Positions 8,832-17,112 of a stretch of 64,000 nucleotides of DNA are shown here, piece after piece. The stretch's first letter is position 1, and every line of letters starts with the position of its first letter. A program made the position numbers and the translations under genes. The stretch is from Negativicutes bacterium. Its GTDB lineage: Bacteria; Bacillota_C; Negativicutes; Sporomusales_B; JARLHX01. The notes under the pieces are model-generated. The model saw only the letters and a list, made by a program, of their open reading frames with translations, did no database searches and had not been told where the DNA came from. Location: positions 1 to 64,000 of the forward strand of contig JARLHY010000032.1 of NCBI GenBank assembly GCA_031292015.1, given 5' to 3'.

Positions 8832-10235
8832 TTGGAATATGATGTTGCGGTAATCGGGGGCGGCCCCGGCGGATATGTGGCCGCCATCCGGGCGGCCCAA
8901 CTCGGGGCGAGGGTGCTGTTGGCCGAGCAGGACAAGCTGGGCGGAGTCTGCCTGAATCGCGGCTGCATTCCCACCAAGACACTGCTGAAAAGCGCCGAGA
9001 AGTGGACGGATATCAAGCACTGTTCCGATTTCGGCCTGCGGGCCGACAACCTCGGCTTCGACTTCGCGGCGGTAGTCGCCAGGAAAGAGCAGGTGGTGGC
9101 CCAGCTGCAGGCCGGTGTGGTCCAGCTGGTGAAAAGCAACGCTATCGAAACCGTTTACGGTCAGGCTGTTCTTGACGGCAAAAACAGCCTGAAGGTAACC
9201 CAGGGCGGCGAGACCCGCACCTATCAGGCCCGCCGGATTATTCTGGCCGCGGGATCGGCGCCCCAGCGGCTGCCGGTGCCTGGCGGCGATCTGCCGGGAG
9301 TGATCGACAGTGACGGCCTGCTGGCCCTGACCGGCGTTCCCCGTAGCATGGCGGTGATTGGCGCCGGCGCGGTGGGTATCGAGTTTGCCGCCATTTTTCA
9401 GGCTTTCGGCTGCGAAGTGACGGTGGTGGAAATGCTGCCGACGATTCTGCCGAACATCGATCTGGATCTTGTGAAGCGAATGGGGCTGCTGCTGCGCAAA
9501 CAGGGCCTGAAAATGCTTGTCGGCACCAAGGTGACCGCCATCCGGACCGGCGCTGAAGGCCTGGTCGTATCCCTGGAAAACGACAAAGGCGCCCAGGAGA
9601 TTCAGGTGGAGAAGGTGCTGGTGGCTACCGGAAGGCAGCCGACGACAGCCGGCCTGGGGCTGGAGTCCGCTGGGGTGAAATACAGCCGCAAGGGCATCGC
9701 CGTGGACGCCGGGATGCAAACCAATATCGAAGGTATCTATGCCGTCGGCGACATTACCGGCAGCTATATGTGGGCTCACGCCGCCTCGGCGGCAGGCATC
9801 GTGGCCGCGGAAAACGCTCTTGGCGGCCAGTCGGTGATGGACTACACGGCGGTACCTGGCTGCATCTTCACCTCTCCGGAAATCGCCGTGGTCGGGCAGA
9901 CCGAACAGGAAGCCCGGGCGGCCGGCCGGGAAATCAAAGTCAGCAGATTCAATTTTGCCGCCAACGGCAAAGCGGTTTCCATGGGCGAAGCCGACGGCCT
10001 GGTCAAGATTGTGGCCGACGCCGGTGATGGCAAGCTGCTGGGGATGCACATCCTCGGACCCCACGCCAGCGACCTGATCATGGAGGGAGCCATCGCCATG
10101 AAGAACGGACTGACGGCCCGGGACCTCGCCCACACCATCCATCCTCATCCCAGCCTGTCGGAAACGGTGATGGAGAGCGCTCACGGGATCGACGGCGAGA
10201 TCATTCACCAGGTCAGGCTGAAGAGTCAGAGGTAA
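8832..10235 (+). CDS. lpdA: Dihydrolipoyl dehydrogenase (L protein)
   Basis: A 467-residue FAD-dependent disulfide oxidoreductase that reoxidises dihydrolipoyl-GcvH with NAD+. Features are the FAD-binding GGGPGG at the N-terminus, the redox-active pair CLNRGC near residue 40 (the usual form is CLNVGC), the NAD-binding GAGAVGIEFA near residue 178, and the C-terminal active-site HPHPSLSE block. The start chosen is the TTG at 8832, 7 bases after AGGGAGGA, giving LEYDVAVIGGG. The in-frame TTG at 8805 overlaps the previous stop and has no ribosome-binding site. It completes the glycine-cleavage complex in this operon. Confidence 0.95.
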   Translation: MEYDVAVIGGGPGGYVAAIRAAQLGARVLLAEQDKLGGVCLNRGCIPTKTLLKSAEKWTDIKHCSDFGLRADNLGFDFAAVVARKEQVVAQLQAGVVQLVKSNAIETVYGQAVLDGKNSLKVTQGGETRTYQARRIILAAGSAPQRLPVPGGDLPGVIDSDGLLALTGVPRSMAVIGAGAVGIEFAAIFQAFGCEVTVVEMLPTILPNIDLDLVKRMGLLLRKQGLKMLVGTKVTAIRTGAEGLVVSLENDKGAQEIQVEKVLVATGRQPTTAGLGLESAGVKYSRKGIAVDAGMQTNIEGIYAVGDITGSYMWAHAASAAGIVAAENALGGQSVMDYTAVPGCIFTSPEIAVVGQTEQEARAAGREIKVSRFNFAANGKAVSMGEADGLVKIVADAGDGKLLGMHILGPHASDLIMEGAIAMKNGLTARDLAHTIHPHPSLSETVMESAHGIDGEIIHQVRLKSQR

Positions 10236-10290
10236 AATACTGGTCAGTGAAGAAGTAATGATGATAGAGCAATTTGACGGAGGAATGGTC

Positions 10291-10929
10291 ATGGATTCAC
10301 TGAACTTTATTTACAAGCGCCACAGCGTACGCAGTTTTAAGGATGAACCGGTGCCCGAAGAGCACCTGCGGGAAATGGTCAAGGCTGCTACCTACGCACC
10401 TTCAGGCAACAACGCACAGAACTGGCATTTTGTCATTGTCCGCGATAAGACGAAAATCGCCGAAATAGCCCGGATCATTCAGCGTAAAAATGAAAAGCTG
10501 GCCGCATACCTGGATAGTGAGGCCGAAAGCAGGGCTTTCAGGGGTAAGATCAACTATCATACTGTCTTTAAGGCCGCTCCTGTGCTGGTGTTGGCGTACG
10601 CCTGCCCGTACGATACCGTCGCCAGGCAGCTGGCCGCGGCTGGAAAGCTGTCGCCCGAAGAGATCGCAAACTATGCGCGACCCAACCCCGAGATTCAGAA
10701 CATTGCCGCCGCCCTGGAAAATTTGCACTTGGCTGCGGCCAGCCTGGGCTACGGGGCTTGCTGGATGACCGGACCAACCTATGCTGCGGAGGAAATTGCC
10801 GAATACCTTGGCTTTTCCAGGGCGGGCTATTATTTGGCAGCCTTTACCGCTCTCGGCGTTCCTGCCAGCGATAAATGGTCCCATCCTGCCCGAAAGCCGG
10901 TGGATGAGGTCATGACGATTATCGGTTAG
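10291..10929 (+). CDS. Nitroreductase-family FMN oxidoreductase
   Basis: A 212-residue protein of the nitroreductase family. The N-terminal FMN-binding block RHSVRSFKDEPV is followed by ATYAPSGNNAQNWHFVIV near residue 38, and a C-terminal block GYGACWMTGP lies near residue 155. The ATG at 10291 follows GACGGAGGA at a good distance; two in-frame ATGs upstream are less well placed. It follows lpdA by 55 bp and precedes a strong terminator, so it is probably the last gene of the gcv transcript. Its role there is unclear; the family uses NAD(P)H to reduce nitro compounds, flavins or quinones. Confidence 0.88.
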   Translation: MDSLNFIYKRHSVRSFKDEPVPEEHLREMVKAATYAPSGNNAQNWHFVIVRDKTKIAEIARIIQRKNEKLAAYLDSEAESRAFRGKINYHTVFKAAPVLVLAYACPYDTVARQLAAAGKLSPEEIANYARPNPEIQNIAAALENLHLAAASLGYGACWMTGPTYAAEEIAEYLGFSRAGYYLAAFTALGVPASDKWSHPARKPVDEVMTIIG

Positions 10930-10957
10930 CAGGAATCTTGGTGCTTTATGGTTTCAC

Positions 10958-10996
10958 GGCCGGCAAGCTTCAGGCTGACGCCGGCCTTTGTTTTTT
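10958..10996 (+). terminator. Intrinsic terminator ending the gcv operon
   Basis: GGCCGGC at 10958-10964 pairs with GCCGGCC at 10980-10986 and is followed by TTTGTTTTTT. It separates the nitroreductase gene from the next promoter. Confidence 0.8.
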
Positions 10997-11020
10997 GCCA
11001 GGATGCCGCTACGATTTTGC

Positions 11021-11049
11021 TTGGCCTGACAGCAGCATTTCTATATAAT
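11021..11049 (+). promoter_or_regulatory. Sigma-A promoter of the AEC transporter gene
   Basis: TTGGCC at 11021-11026 and a perfect TATAAT at 11044-11049 are 17 bases apart. Transcription would start near 11056. This supports a transporter start codon near 11083 rather than further upstream. Confidence 0.65.
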
Positions 11050-11082
11050 GTTTTTATAGCGAAACGGAATGTGGTGATCGAA

Positions 11083-12021
11083 ATGGTATTTCTGCACGCC
11101 CTGGAAGGAGTACTCACAATCGTGATCATGGTCTCGGTGGGGTATTTCCTCGCAGCCAGGGGCTGGTTCAATCAGGCCAACTCTCCGCTGCTGCCCCGGC
11201 TGGTCAACTATGTTGCCCTGCCGGCTTACATGCTCTGGAACCTGATGAGCACCTTCGACCAAAGCACGCTGGAGCATATGCTCTATGGACTTGCCGTACC
11301 GCTGCTGTCGATGGCGTTGTGTTTTGCGGCGGCTTTCGCGGTGGCGATTTTGATCGGGGTGGCTTCCAACCACCGGGGTACCTTTCAGGCGGTTTTCTGT
11401 TGCTCAAGTTCCATCTTCGTCGGTTTGCCGGTCAATCTGGCCCTGTTCGGCGAAACCAGCGTCCCTTATGTGCTGTTGTATTTTTTGTCCAACGCCCTCT
11501 TCTTCTGGACCATCGGCAATTATTGCATCAGCAGGGACGGGAAGGCAGGCTCGCCGAAGATTTTCAGTCTTGAAACCCTGAAGAACATATTCTCGCCGCC
11601 GCTGATCGGGTTTGTAACGGCGCTGGCGCTGATCCTGCTGGGGATTCGGCTGCCTGATTTCATCATCAACACAGCCAAATATCTGGGCGGCATGACCACT
11701 CCCCTGTCGATGCTGTTCATCGGCACCGTCGTCTGCGGCGTGAAGCTCAGGAATCTGAAGCTGACCAGGGATATGGTGGCGGCGCTGGCAGGGCGGTTCA
11801 TCGTGTCGCCGCTCGCGGTCCTCGCTGTCGTTTACTTCATTCCGATCCCGCTGCTGATGAAAAAGGTTTTTGTCATTCAGGCGGCGCTGCCGGCCATAAC
11901 CCAGACCACCATCATGGCCAAGGTGTACGAAGCCGACACCGAATACGCCGACGTGCTGGTATCCCTGACCACCATTCTGGCCATGATCGCCATCCCGGCC
12001 TATATGGTCATCCTCAGCTGA
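11083..12021 (+). CDS. AEC-family (auxin efflux carrier) membrane transporter
   Basis: A 312-residue integral membrane protein of the AEC family, which includes malonate, malate and auxin carriers. The sequence is almost continuous hydrophobic segments in the usual two-bundle arrangement, with a polar linker near residues 150-165 and a late PAITQTTIMAKVYEAD block typical of the family. The frame is open further upstream but the promoter at 11021-11049 lies inside that extension, so the ATG at 11083 (MVFLHALEGVLTIV) is preferred. The substrate is not predictable; small carboxylates are common for the family. It is transcribed alone. Confidence 0.85.
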   Translation: MVFLHALEGVLTIVIMVSVGYFLAARGWFNQANSPLLPRLVNYVALPAYMLWNLMSTFDQSTLEHMLYGLAVPLLSMALCFAAAFAVAILIGVASNHRGTFQAVFCCSSSIFVGLPVNLALFGETSVPYVLLYFLSNALFFWTIGNYCISRDGKAGSPKIFSLETLKNIFSPPLIGFVTALALILLGIRLPDFIINTAKYLGGMTTPLSMLFIGTVVCGVKLRNLKLTRDMVAALAGRFIVSPLAVLAVVYFIPIPLLMKKVFVIQAALPAITQTTIMAKVYEADTEYADVLVSLTTILAMIAIPAYMVILS

Positions 12022-12111
12022 CTTCCTGTGCTTTGCAAACATCTGGGACTTGTCGCTCTTCCGGCGATAGGTTCTTTTTGGTTTGTCTCTGTGGTCGGGC
12101 CTCAAATCTGC

Positions 12112-12140
12112 TTGCCTAACGAATTTGGGAATAGTACAAT
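12112..12140 (+). promoter_or_regulatory. Sigma-A promoter before the DUF3100 gene
   Basis: TTGCCT at 12112-12117 and TACAAT at 12135-12140 are 17 bases apart. The expected leader contains an imperfect hairpin, CATGCCGACCG at 12158-12168 with CGGTCAGGCATG at 12177-12188, just before the ribosome-binding site. Confidence 0.55.
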
Positions 12141-12207
12141 TGTTTTAATCAGGTAAACATGCCGACCGGGGCAAAGCGGTCAGGCATGAAACCAAGGAGG
12201 GATATTG

Positions 12208-13035
12208 TTGACGGTAGTAAAAAGTTGGCGGATCCATGTTTTTGCACTCGTAATCGTTGTCATCAGCGAACTCATCGGCACCAAAAGAGTGCCTATGGGA
12301 CCCGGGGTGCTGCTCTTCCTGCCCATGCTGTACGCGATGGTCCTTGGCGCCATCGTTAGCTGGCCCCGGCTAAAAGTCCTGAAAGTGCCCGAGATGAGCG
12401 CCGCCTCTTCGGTGCTCAGTCTGCTGACCTTCATGCTTATCGCCAAACTGGGGGTGATGATCGGCCCTTCGATCGGGAAACTGCTGGATTCCGGGGCGGC
12501 GTTATCGCTCCAGGAGCTGGGGCATTTCTTCGGCACGGTGATCCTGGGACTGCCGATAGCGCTGCTACTGGGGCTGGGGCGCGAAACCATCGGCGCTACC
12601 TATTCCATTGACCGGGAACCGAATATCGCGATCATCGCCGAGCGCTTCGGCCTGGATTCCCCGGAAGGCCGCGGCACCATGGGTGTTTACATCTGCGGCA
12701 CGCTGTTCGGAGCGGTATGGCTGGGTCTTTTTGCCGGCTACCTGGCGGCCCTCAATATCTTCCATCCTTACGCTCTGGCCATGGGCTGCGGTGTAGGCTC
12801 AGGCAGCATGATGGCCGCCTCGTCCGGCGCCATCAAGGCGGCATTTCCCCAACTGGGCAATGACATCCTGGTGTACGCCGGTGCCAGCAACCTGCTGACA
12901 AGCACCTTCGGCGTCTATTTCTGCCTGTTCATTTCGCTGCCGGCGACCGAGTACCTTTACAAGAAACTGGCGCCGATTATCGGCCGTGGTCCCGAGCATC
13001 GCCCGGCAGCAGCTAAAGAGGAGGCGGCGAAATGA
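12208..13035 (+). CDS. DUF3100-family integral membrane protein
   Basis: A 275-residue polytopic membrane protein that I recognise as DUF3100. It has long hydrophobic segments, a GRETIGATYSIDREPN polar loop near residue 130 and a glycine/serine-rich GCGVGSGSMMAASSGA segment near residue 195, the kind of re-entrant motif seen in transporters. The start is TTG: AAGGAGG lies 7 bases before the TTG at 12208 and 4 before the one at 12205. It overlaps the next small membrane gene by 4 bases, so the two are probably made in fixed ratio as one transporter. Function unknown; the convergent M20 amidohydrolase suggests uptake of an acylated amino acid or similar compound, by context only. Confidence 0.75.
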   Translation: MTVVKSWRIHVFALVIVVISELIGTKRVPMGPGVLLFLPMLYAMVLGAIVSWPRLKVLKVPEMSAASSVLSLLTFMLIAKLGVMIGPSIGKLLDSGAALSLQELGHFFGTVILGLPIALLLGLGRETIGATYSIDREPNIAIIAERFGLDSPEGRGTMGVYICGTLFGAVWLGLFAGYLAALNIFHPYALAMGCGVGSGSMMAASSGAIKAAFPQLGNDILVYAGASNLLTSTFGVYFCLFISLPATEYLYKKLAPIIGRGPEHRPAAAKEEAAK

Positions 13036-13478
13036 AACTGAAAGAAACCATCCTCATTTTATTGTTGGCCGGAGTGATGGCCATTGTCGGCAACACTTTA
13101 AGCTACAACATGCCTGCCGGCGAAGCGGCCGTCGGCTATGTCATCATGGTCGCCATCGCCGTAGTCGGCATGGTGGTGGCCCGCCTGTTCCCGATCAAGC
13201 TGCCGATGGTTTTCTGGATATCGATCATCGCTGTTCTTTCGACCACGCCGATTTCCCCTATTGCCAAAATGGTGACCTATTATACGGGAAAAGTCGATTT
13301 TCTGGCGCTGACCACGCCGATCCTGGCCTACGCGGGCCTCTCGGTCGGCAAGGACCTGGCGTCGTTCCAAAAGATTTCCTGGCGGATCGTGGTGGTCTCG
13401 CTCTGCGTCTACACCGGAACCTTCCTGTTCGCTACCATGATCGCCCAGATCATGCTGAAGTTCGAGGGCATTATCTAA
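13032..13478 (+). CDS. Small integral membrane protein, partner of the DUF3100 protein
   Basis: A 148-residue membrane protein with about four or five hydrophobic segments and no recognised catalytic motif. The start ATG overlaps the DUF3100 stop (ATGA) and is preceded by AAGAGGAGG. A late LAYAGLSVGKDLASFQKISWR loop is the only clearly polar stretch. Its size and tight coupling suggest the second subunit of a two-component carrier. I do not recognise a named family. It ends two bases before a long bidirectional terminator. Confidence 0.7.
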   Translation: MKLKETILILLLAGVMAIVGNTLSYNMPAGEAAVGYVIMVAIAVVGMVVARLFPIKLPMVFWISIIAVLSTTPISPIAKMVTYYTGKVDFLALTTPILAYAGLSVGKDLASFQKISWRIVVVSLCVYTGTFLFATMIAQIMLKFEGII

Positions 13479-13479
13479 A

Positions 13480-13522
13480 AAAGGAGAGGGCCGGAAGCTT
13501 AGCTTCCGGCCCTCTCCTTTTT
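13480..13522. terminator. Bidirectional intrinsic terminator between convergent genes
   Basis: A perfect 20-bp inverted repeat occupies 13480-13499 and 13501-13520, starting AAAGGAGAGGG and ending CCCTCTCCTTT. It has an A-run before it and a T-run after it, so it can act on both strands. It would end the DUF3100 pair and the leftward M20 gene. Confidence 0.9.
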
Positions 13523-13658
13523 GAACAGCCTATTCGTCAGGCCGCTTAGAAATCCCCAGATGCGCGACGGCCCCACGGACCCAGCAGCGACGCGTACTGG
13601 GAAGTACGCTAGCAATGGGTTTGTGGGGCCAACAAAGCAGATGGGGGTTTATCAACGG
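13523..13658. repeat. Structured intergenic element with nested inverted repeats
   Basis: Non-coding. GGCCCCAC at 13569-13576 plus ACCCA at 13579-13583 pairs with TGGGT at 13616-13620 plus GTGGGGCC at 13623-13630. Inside it GCGTACT at 13592-13598 pairs with AGTACGC at 13603-13609. The left edge carries TTGAACAGCC (13521-13530) and the right edge ATCAACGGCC, resembling the ends of the element at 20808-21105. It looks like a mobile or REP-like intergenic element; only one copy of this body is in the window. Confidence 0.5.
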
Positions 13659-13664
13659 CCGGTA

Positions 13665-14981
13665 TTATTCCTTGCGGCCGATGCTTTCCATGAACTCGAT
13701 ATAACTGTCCCGGGTCATTTTGGGCTGGAACGCGGCCAGGATCTCCTCGGCTTTGGCCGCGCCGTCGGCCAGGAGATCGATCACCGTCATCGCCATGATC
13801 TGAGCTGACAGGATGTAGGCCATTTCCTGATCCACCACCTGGAAGTCGCGGGTATGGGCATAGCCGGAGACGCCGCCGACCCAGGGGTGAATGACCGGCA
13901 TGATATGGGCCAGATCACCCATGTCGGTACTGGCGGCCTGATGATCCAGCATTTCCACCGCATCAGGGCCGAGCAGGGCCGCGGCGTTGGCGGCAAACAG
14001 GCCGGACATGACCGGATCGTTGATCAGCGGCAGATACCCCGCCAGATCGGTTATCTCCACGCTGGCGCCGATGGCGTCGGCACCGGCCCTGAGAGCCCGG
14101 TCCACCTTCTTGTTGGCGTCGAGGATGGCATCGAGGGTCCGGCCCCGCACATAGCTTTCCATCCGGACATCCGAGGGGATGACGTTGACAAGGTCGCCGC
14201 CTTTGGTGATGATGGGGTGGAAGCGGACATAGTCCTCATCCCGGAAGGTTTCCCGCTGGGCGTGAACGGCCATGATGGCCAGCAGAGCGGCGTTGAGGGC
14301 GTTGATGCCTTGATGGGGCGCCCCGGCGGCGTGCGCCTCCCGCCCGACAAAACGGGCCAGTTTCCCGATGAAGCCGTTGCTGGTGCCGCCTACTTTGACG
14401 ACCCGCCGGTTCTGGCCGTCGGTATTGAGATGGAACATCATCGCCATATCGACATCATCGAAGTCGCCACGGCGGATCAATTCCGCTTTGCCGCCCAGGT
14501 AGGCGATTTTCCCCTCACTGCGCAGTCGGTTGCGGTAATCCATCTCGACATATTCCTCCGCCGGCACGGCGAACAGCACCACATTGCCTGAAAGCTCCGC
14601 CATGACCCCCGACTCGGCCAGGCCGATCCCGCAGCCGACCATCGCCGCGATCTGGGCAAAGTGGCCACAGGCATGAGCGGCGCCGGTCAGAGGGTCGGCG
14701 TGGGGGTGTTCGAAACAGGTGACGGCATCAAGTTCGCCCAGTACTGCGACTGTCCGGCGGGCCTGGCTGCCGGTCAGGCTCGCCTTTACACCGGTGATGG
14801 CGTGGCCGGTGGTGTAAGGAATAGCGTGTTGTTTCAGCACAGCAGCCACCTTTTCGGCGGTCTTGGTTTCCTTGAAGCCCAGCTCCGGCTCGTGCAGGAT
14901 GGCCTCGCCCAGGCTTCTTATCTCCTCGGCATGGGCCTGAATTGCCGCACAGGCCTGTTGTTTCAGCGCGAGTGTCTCCAT
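13665..14981 (-). CDS. M20-family amidohydrolase (AbgB-like)
   Basis: A 438-residue metallo-aminoacylase/carboxypeptidase of family M20. Metal-site blocks include HACGHFAQIAAMVG near residue 95, where F replaces the usual D or N after GH, PAEEYVEMDYR near residue 130 and AHAAGAPHQGINALNAA near residue 215 in the dimerisation domain. The ATG at 14981 is preferred, since GGAG directly abuts the in-frame ATG at 14990. Relatives hydrolyse p-aminobenzoyl-glutamate, N-acyl amino acids or indole conjugates. It converges on the DUF3100 pair and shares its terminator. The changed metal-site residue makes the exact activity uncertain. Confidence 0.85.
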   Translation of the reverse strand: METLALKQQACAAIQAHAEEIRSLGEAILHEPELGFKETKTAEKVAAVLKQHAIPYTTGHAITGVKASLTGSQARRTVAVLGELDAVTCFEHPHADPLTGAAHACGHFAQIAAMVGCGIGLAESGVMAELSGNVVLFAVPAEEYVEMDYRNRLRSEGKIAYLGGKAELIRRGDFDDVDMAMMFHLNTDGQNRRVVKVGGTSNGFIGKLARFVGREAHAAGAPHQGINALNAALLAIMAVHAQRETFRDEDYVRFHPIITKGGDLVNVIPSDVRMESYVRGRTLDAILDANKKVDRALRAGADAIGASVEITDLAGYLPLINDPVMSGLFAANAAALLGPDAVEMLDHQAASTDMGDLAHIMPVIHPWVGGVSGYAHTRDFQVVDQEMAYILSAQIMAMTVIDLLADGAAKAEEILAAFQPKMTRDSYIEFMESIGRKE

Positions 14982-15228
14982 CGGGATCATCTCCTTTTCG
15001 GTTGGGGGGAAGGTGATTTTTCTTTTTAATTATGGCATTCGCAGCAGGCCGGGAAATTCCTGCAGGTTCCGGCACCGCGAATTGACATGTCGCGGCAGCC
15101 GGAGGGAAAAATGATAACCGACCCCCGGTAATAGAGGGTTTTGCCGCAATTTAACGAATGTCTGCTAAGCTGGCAAAAAAATGACAAGACTGGATATAAT
15201 AAAAGCCAGACAGGTAAGGGGTGGTTCT

Positions 15229-16947
15229 GTGTCACTTGTAGCGCTTTTCATCATCGTAAATCTGTTCTATTTTTATACCGAGATGCCGGTACTGGCCTTC
15301 GGGTTCACCGATTGGTCCAACCCGCTGATTTTGTGGGGACTGTTTTTCCTCTGGTTCGCGGTAAGGTCGCTGGCGCGCCAGGGCCGCAGCGCCTTTGGCA
15401 ATACCGTGTGGGGGGCGCTGCTCAATAAATTGTTCGGAATCATACCGGAAGAAGAGCCAAAAGTGGTCAACATTTCGCCCCAGCAGTCCATCGCCAAATT
15501 CAAACGCATCGCCATCGCCGGCCTGATCCTCATGGCGGTGGGCCTTCTGAATTCGACCATTCTCCCATTTCTGACCAGCAATACGCTGTTTTTTAACCAG
15601 TCTTACCGCGAGTTGATCGGCAATGTGCCGGAGAGCTCGTTCACCGCCGACGTCGAACCAATCAAGCTGTCGCAGATCAGGATTATCGACCTGGAAACGG
15701 CGCTCAAGCTGGCTGACAAAAAGATCGGCGAGGTTCCGGCGCTGGGCAGCGCGACCCGTTTGGGCGAAATGACCCTCCAAAAGGTGCAGGACAAGCTGTT
15801 CTATGTTGCGCCGCTGGAACACCGCGGCTTTTTCCAGTGGCTGACCAACCGCTCCCAGGGCAGCAAAGGCTATATTATGGTGTCAGCCACCAACCCCCAG
15901 GATGTCAGGCTCATCCAGAACATTAACGGGCGGGACGTGTATCTGAAGTACCAGACCAACGGCTTTTTGTTCGATTACCTGCCAAGGTACCTGTACTTTC
16001 ATGGCTATATCAACATCGGCATCACCGACTTTTCCTTCGAAGTTGATGACGATTTGAATCCCTACTGGGTGGTTACGTTATACAAGAATAAAATCGGTTA
16101 CCGCGGATCGGACTCGGTGGGGGCGGTGCTGGTTAACGCCCAGACCGGCGAAATTACTCAGTACGGCATGAATGACGTGCCGGCCTGGGTTGACCGCATC
16201 CAGCCGGAGTCGTTCATCTTCAGGCAGATCCGGGACTGGGGCGAGTACATCAACGGCTTCTGGAACGCCATTTTCGCCAAAACCGGAACCCTGAAACCCA
16301 CCGGCGACCATCTGAACCTGATCTACGGCAACGACAACAATATTTACTGGTACACAGGCATAACGTCGTCCGGGCGGGACGAGAGCACGGTCGGGTTTAT
16401 TCTGGTCAATTCGCGCAACAAGGACGCCAAGTGGTATAAGGTTGCCGGAGCCACCGAGGATGCCGCCAGAAAATCGGCTGAAGGTCAGGTGCAGGAAAAG
16501 GCGTACCGGGCCGGCTATCCGGTGCTGTATAATATCAACGGCGTGGCGACCTACATCGCTCCCCTTAAGGATAAGGAAGGCCTGTTGAAACTGGTCTCCT
16601 TCATCTCGGTGGAAAACTACAACATCGTCGGCGTCGGCCCGGATATTGAAAGCGCCCTCAGAGCCTACCAGCAAAACCTTGTGGGCAAAGGGAACTCTTT
16701 TATACCAAGCAACGAGGTCAAACAAGTCAATCTGCAAGGGAAAATCACCCGCTTCTCCCAGGTGGTGAAAGGCGGCGAATCGTATTTCTACTTCACGATG
16801 GAAAATGACCCCAGGATATTTATCGGTACCATCAACGCATCGCCCAAAGTGCCGCTGGTCAGACTGGGGGATACGGTAATCATCACCGTGAACGACAGCA
16901 AGGAATCGCCGCTGAATATCCTGAAATTCGAGGCGGAGGGTTATTAA
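15229..16947 (+). CDS. Large membrane-anchored protein of unknown function
   Basis: A 572-residue protein I cannot assign to a named family. Hydrophobic segments lie near residues 2-22, 28-46 and 86-112; the remaining 450 or so residues are polar and probably extracytoplasmic. That domain contains SVGAVLVNAQTGEITQYGM near residue 300, a PepSY-like pattern, and FILVNSRNKDAKWYKVAG near residue 405, suggesting internal repeats. The GTG at 15229 is preferred over the ATG at 15181, because a TATAAT box at 15195-15200 lies between them and AGGTAAGGGG precedes the GTG. It is a single-gene unit flanked by unrelated genes. Confidence 0.75.
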   Translation: MSLVALFIIVNLFYFYTEMPVLAFGFTDWSNPLILWGLFFLWFAVRSLARQGRSAFGNTVWGALLNKLFGIIPEEEPKVVNISPQQSIAKFKRIAIAGLILMAVGLLNSTILPFLTSNTLFFNQSYRELIGNVPESSFTADVEPIKLSQIRIIDLETALKLADKKIGEVPALGSATRLGEMTLQKVQDKLFYVAPLEHRGFFQWLTNRSQGSKGYIMVSATNPQDVRLIQNINGRDVYLKYQTNGFLFDYLPRYLYFHGYINIGITDFSFEVDDDLNPYWVVTLYKNKIGYRGSDSVGAVLVNAQTGEITQYGMNDVPAWVDRIQPESFIFRQIRDWGEYINGFWNAIFAKTGTLKPTGDHLNLIYGNDNNIYWYTGITSSGRDESTVGFILVNSRNKDAKWYKVAGATEDAARKSAEGQVQEKAYRAGYPVLYNINGVATYIAPLKDKEGLLKLVSFISVENYNIVGVGPDIESALRAYQQNLVGKGNSFIPSNEVKQVNLQGKITRFSQVVKGGESYFYFTMENDPRIFIGTINASPKVPLVRLGDTVIITVNDSKESPLNILKFEAEGY

Positions 16948-17022
16948 CCGCTTGTTCCGGCGCCCGGAAGCAGGCCAATGGGGGGCCGGGAAGAATTTTT
17001 TCGGCTTGGCCGACACCTGCTA

Positions 17023-17052
17023 TTGACTTCCCGACAGGGCAAATAGTACCAT
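17023..17052 (+). promoter_or_regulatory. Probable sigma-A promoter of the DUF362 gene
   Basis: TTGACT at 17023-17028 and TACCAT at 17047-17052 are 18 bases apart, about 60 bases before the start codon. Confidence 0.45.
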
Positions 17053-17112
17053 AATCTATAGAGAATATCGCGCGATCATTAAGGACCAGAACAAAGGAAA
17101 GGCGGCGGAATC

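Noticed and set aside
8439..10292. A 617-codon open frame on the minus strand opposite the ligase-like and lpdA genes
   Set aside because: It is antisense to well-supported genes, has low-complexity His/Arg/Gly-rich sequence typical of GC-rich shadow frames, and no ribosome-binding site.
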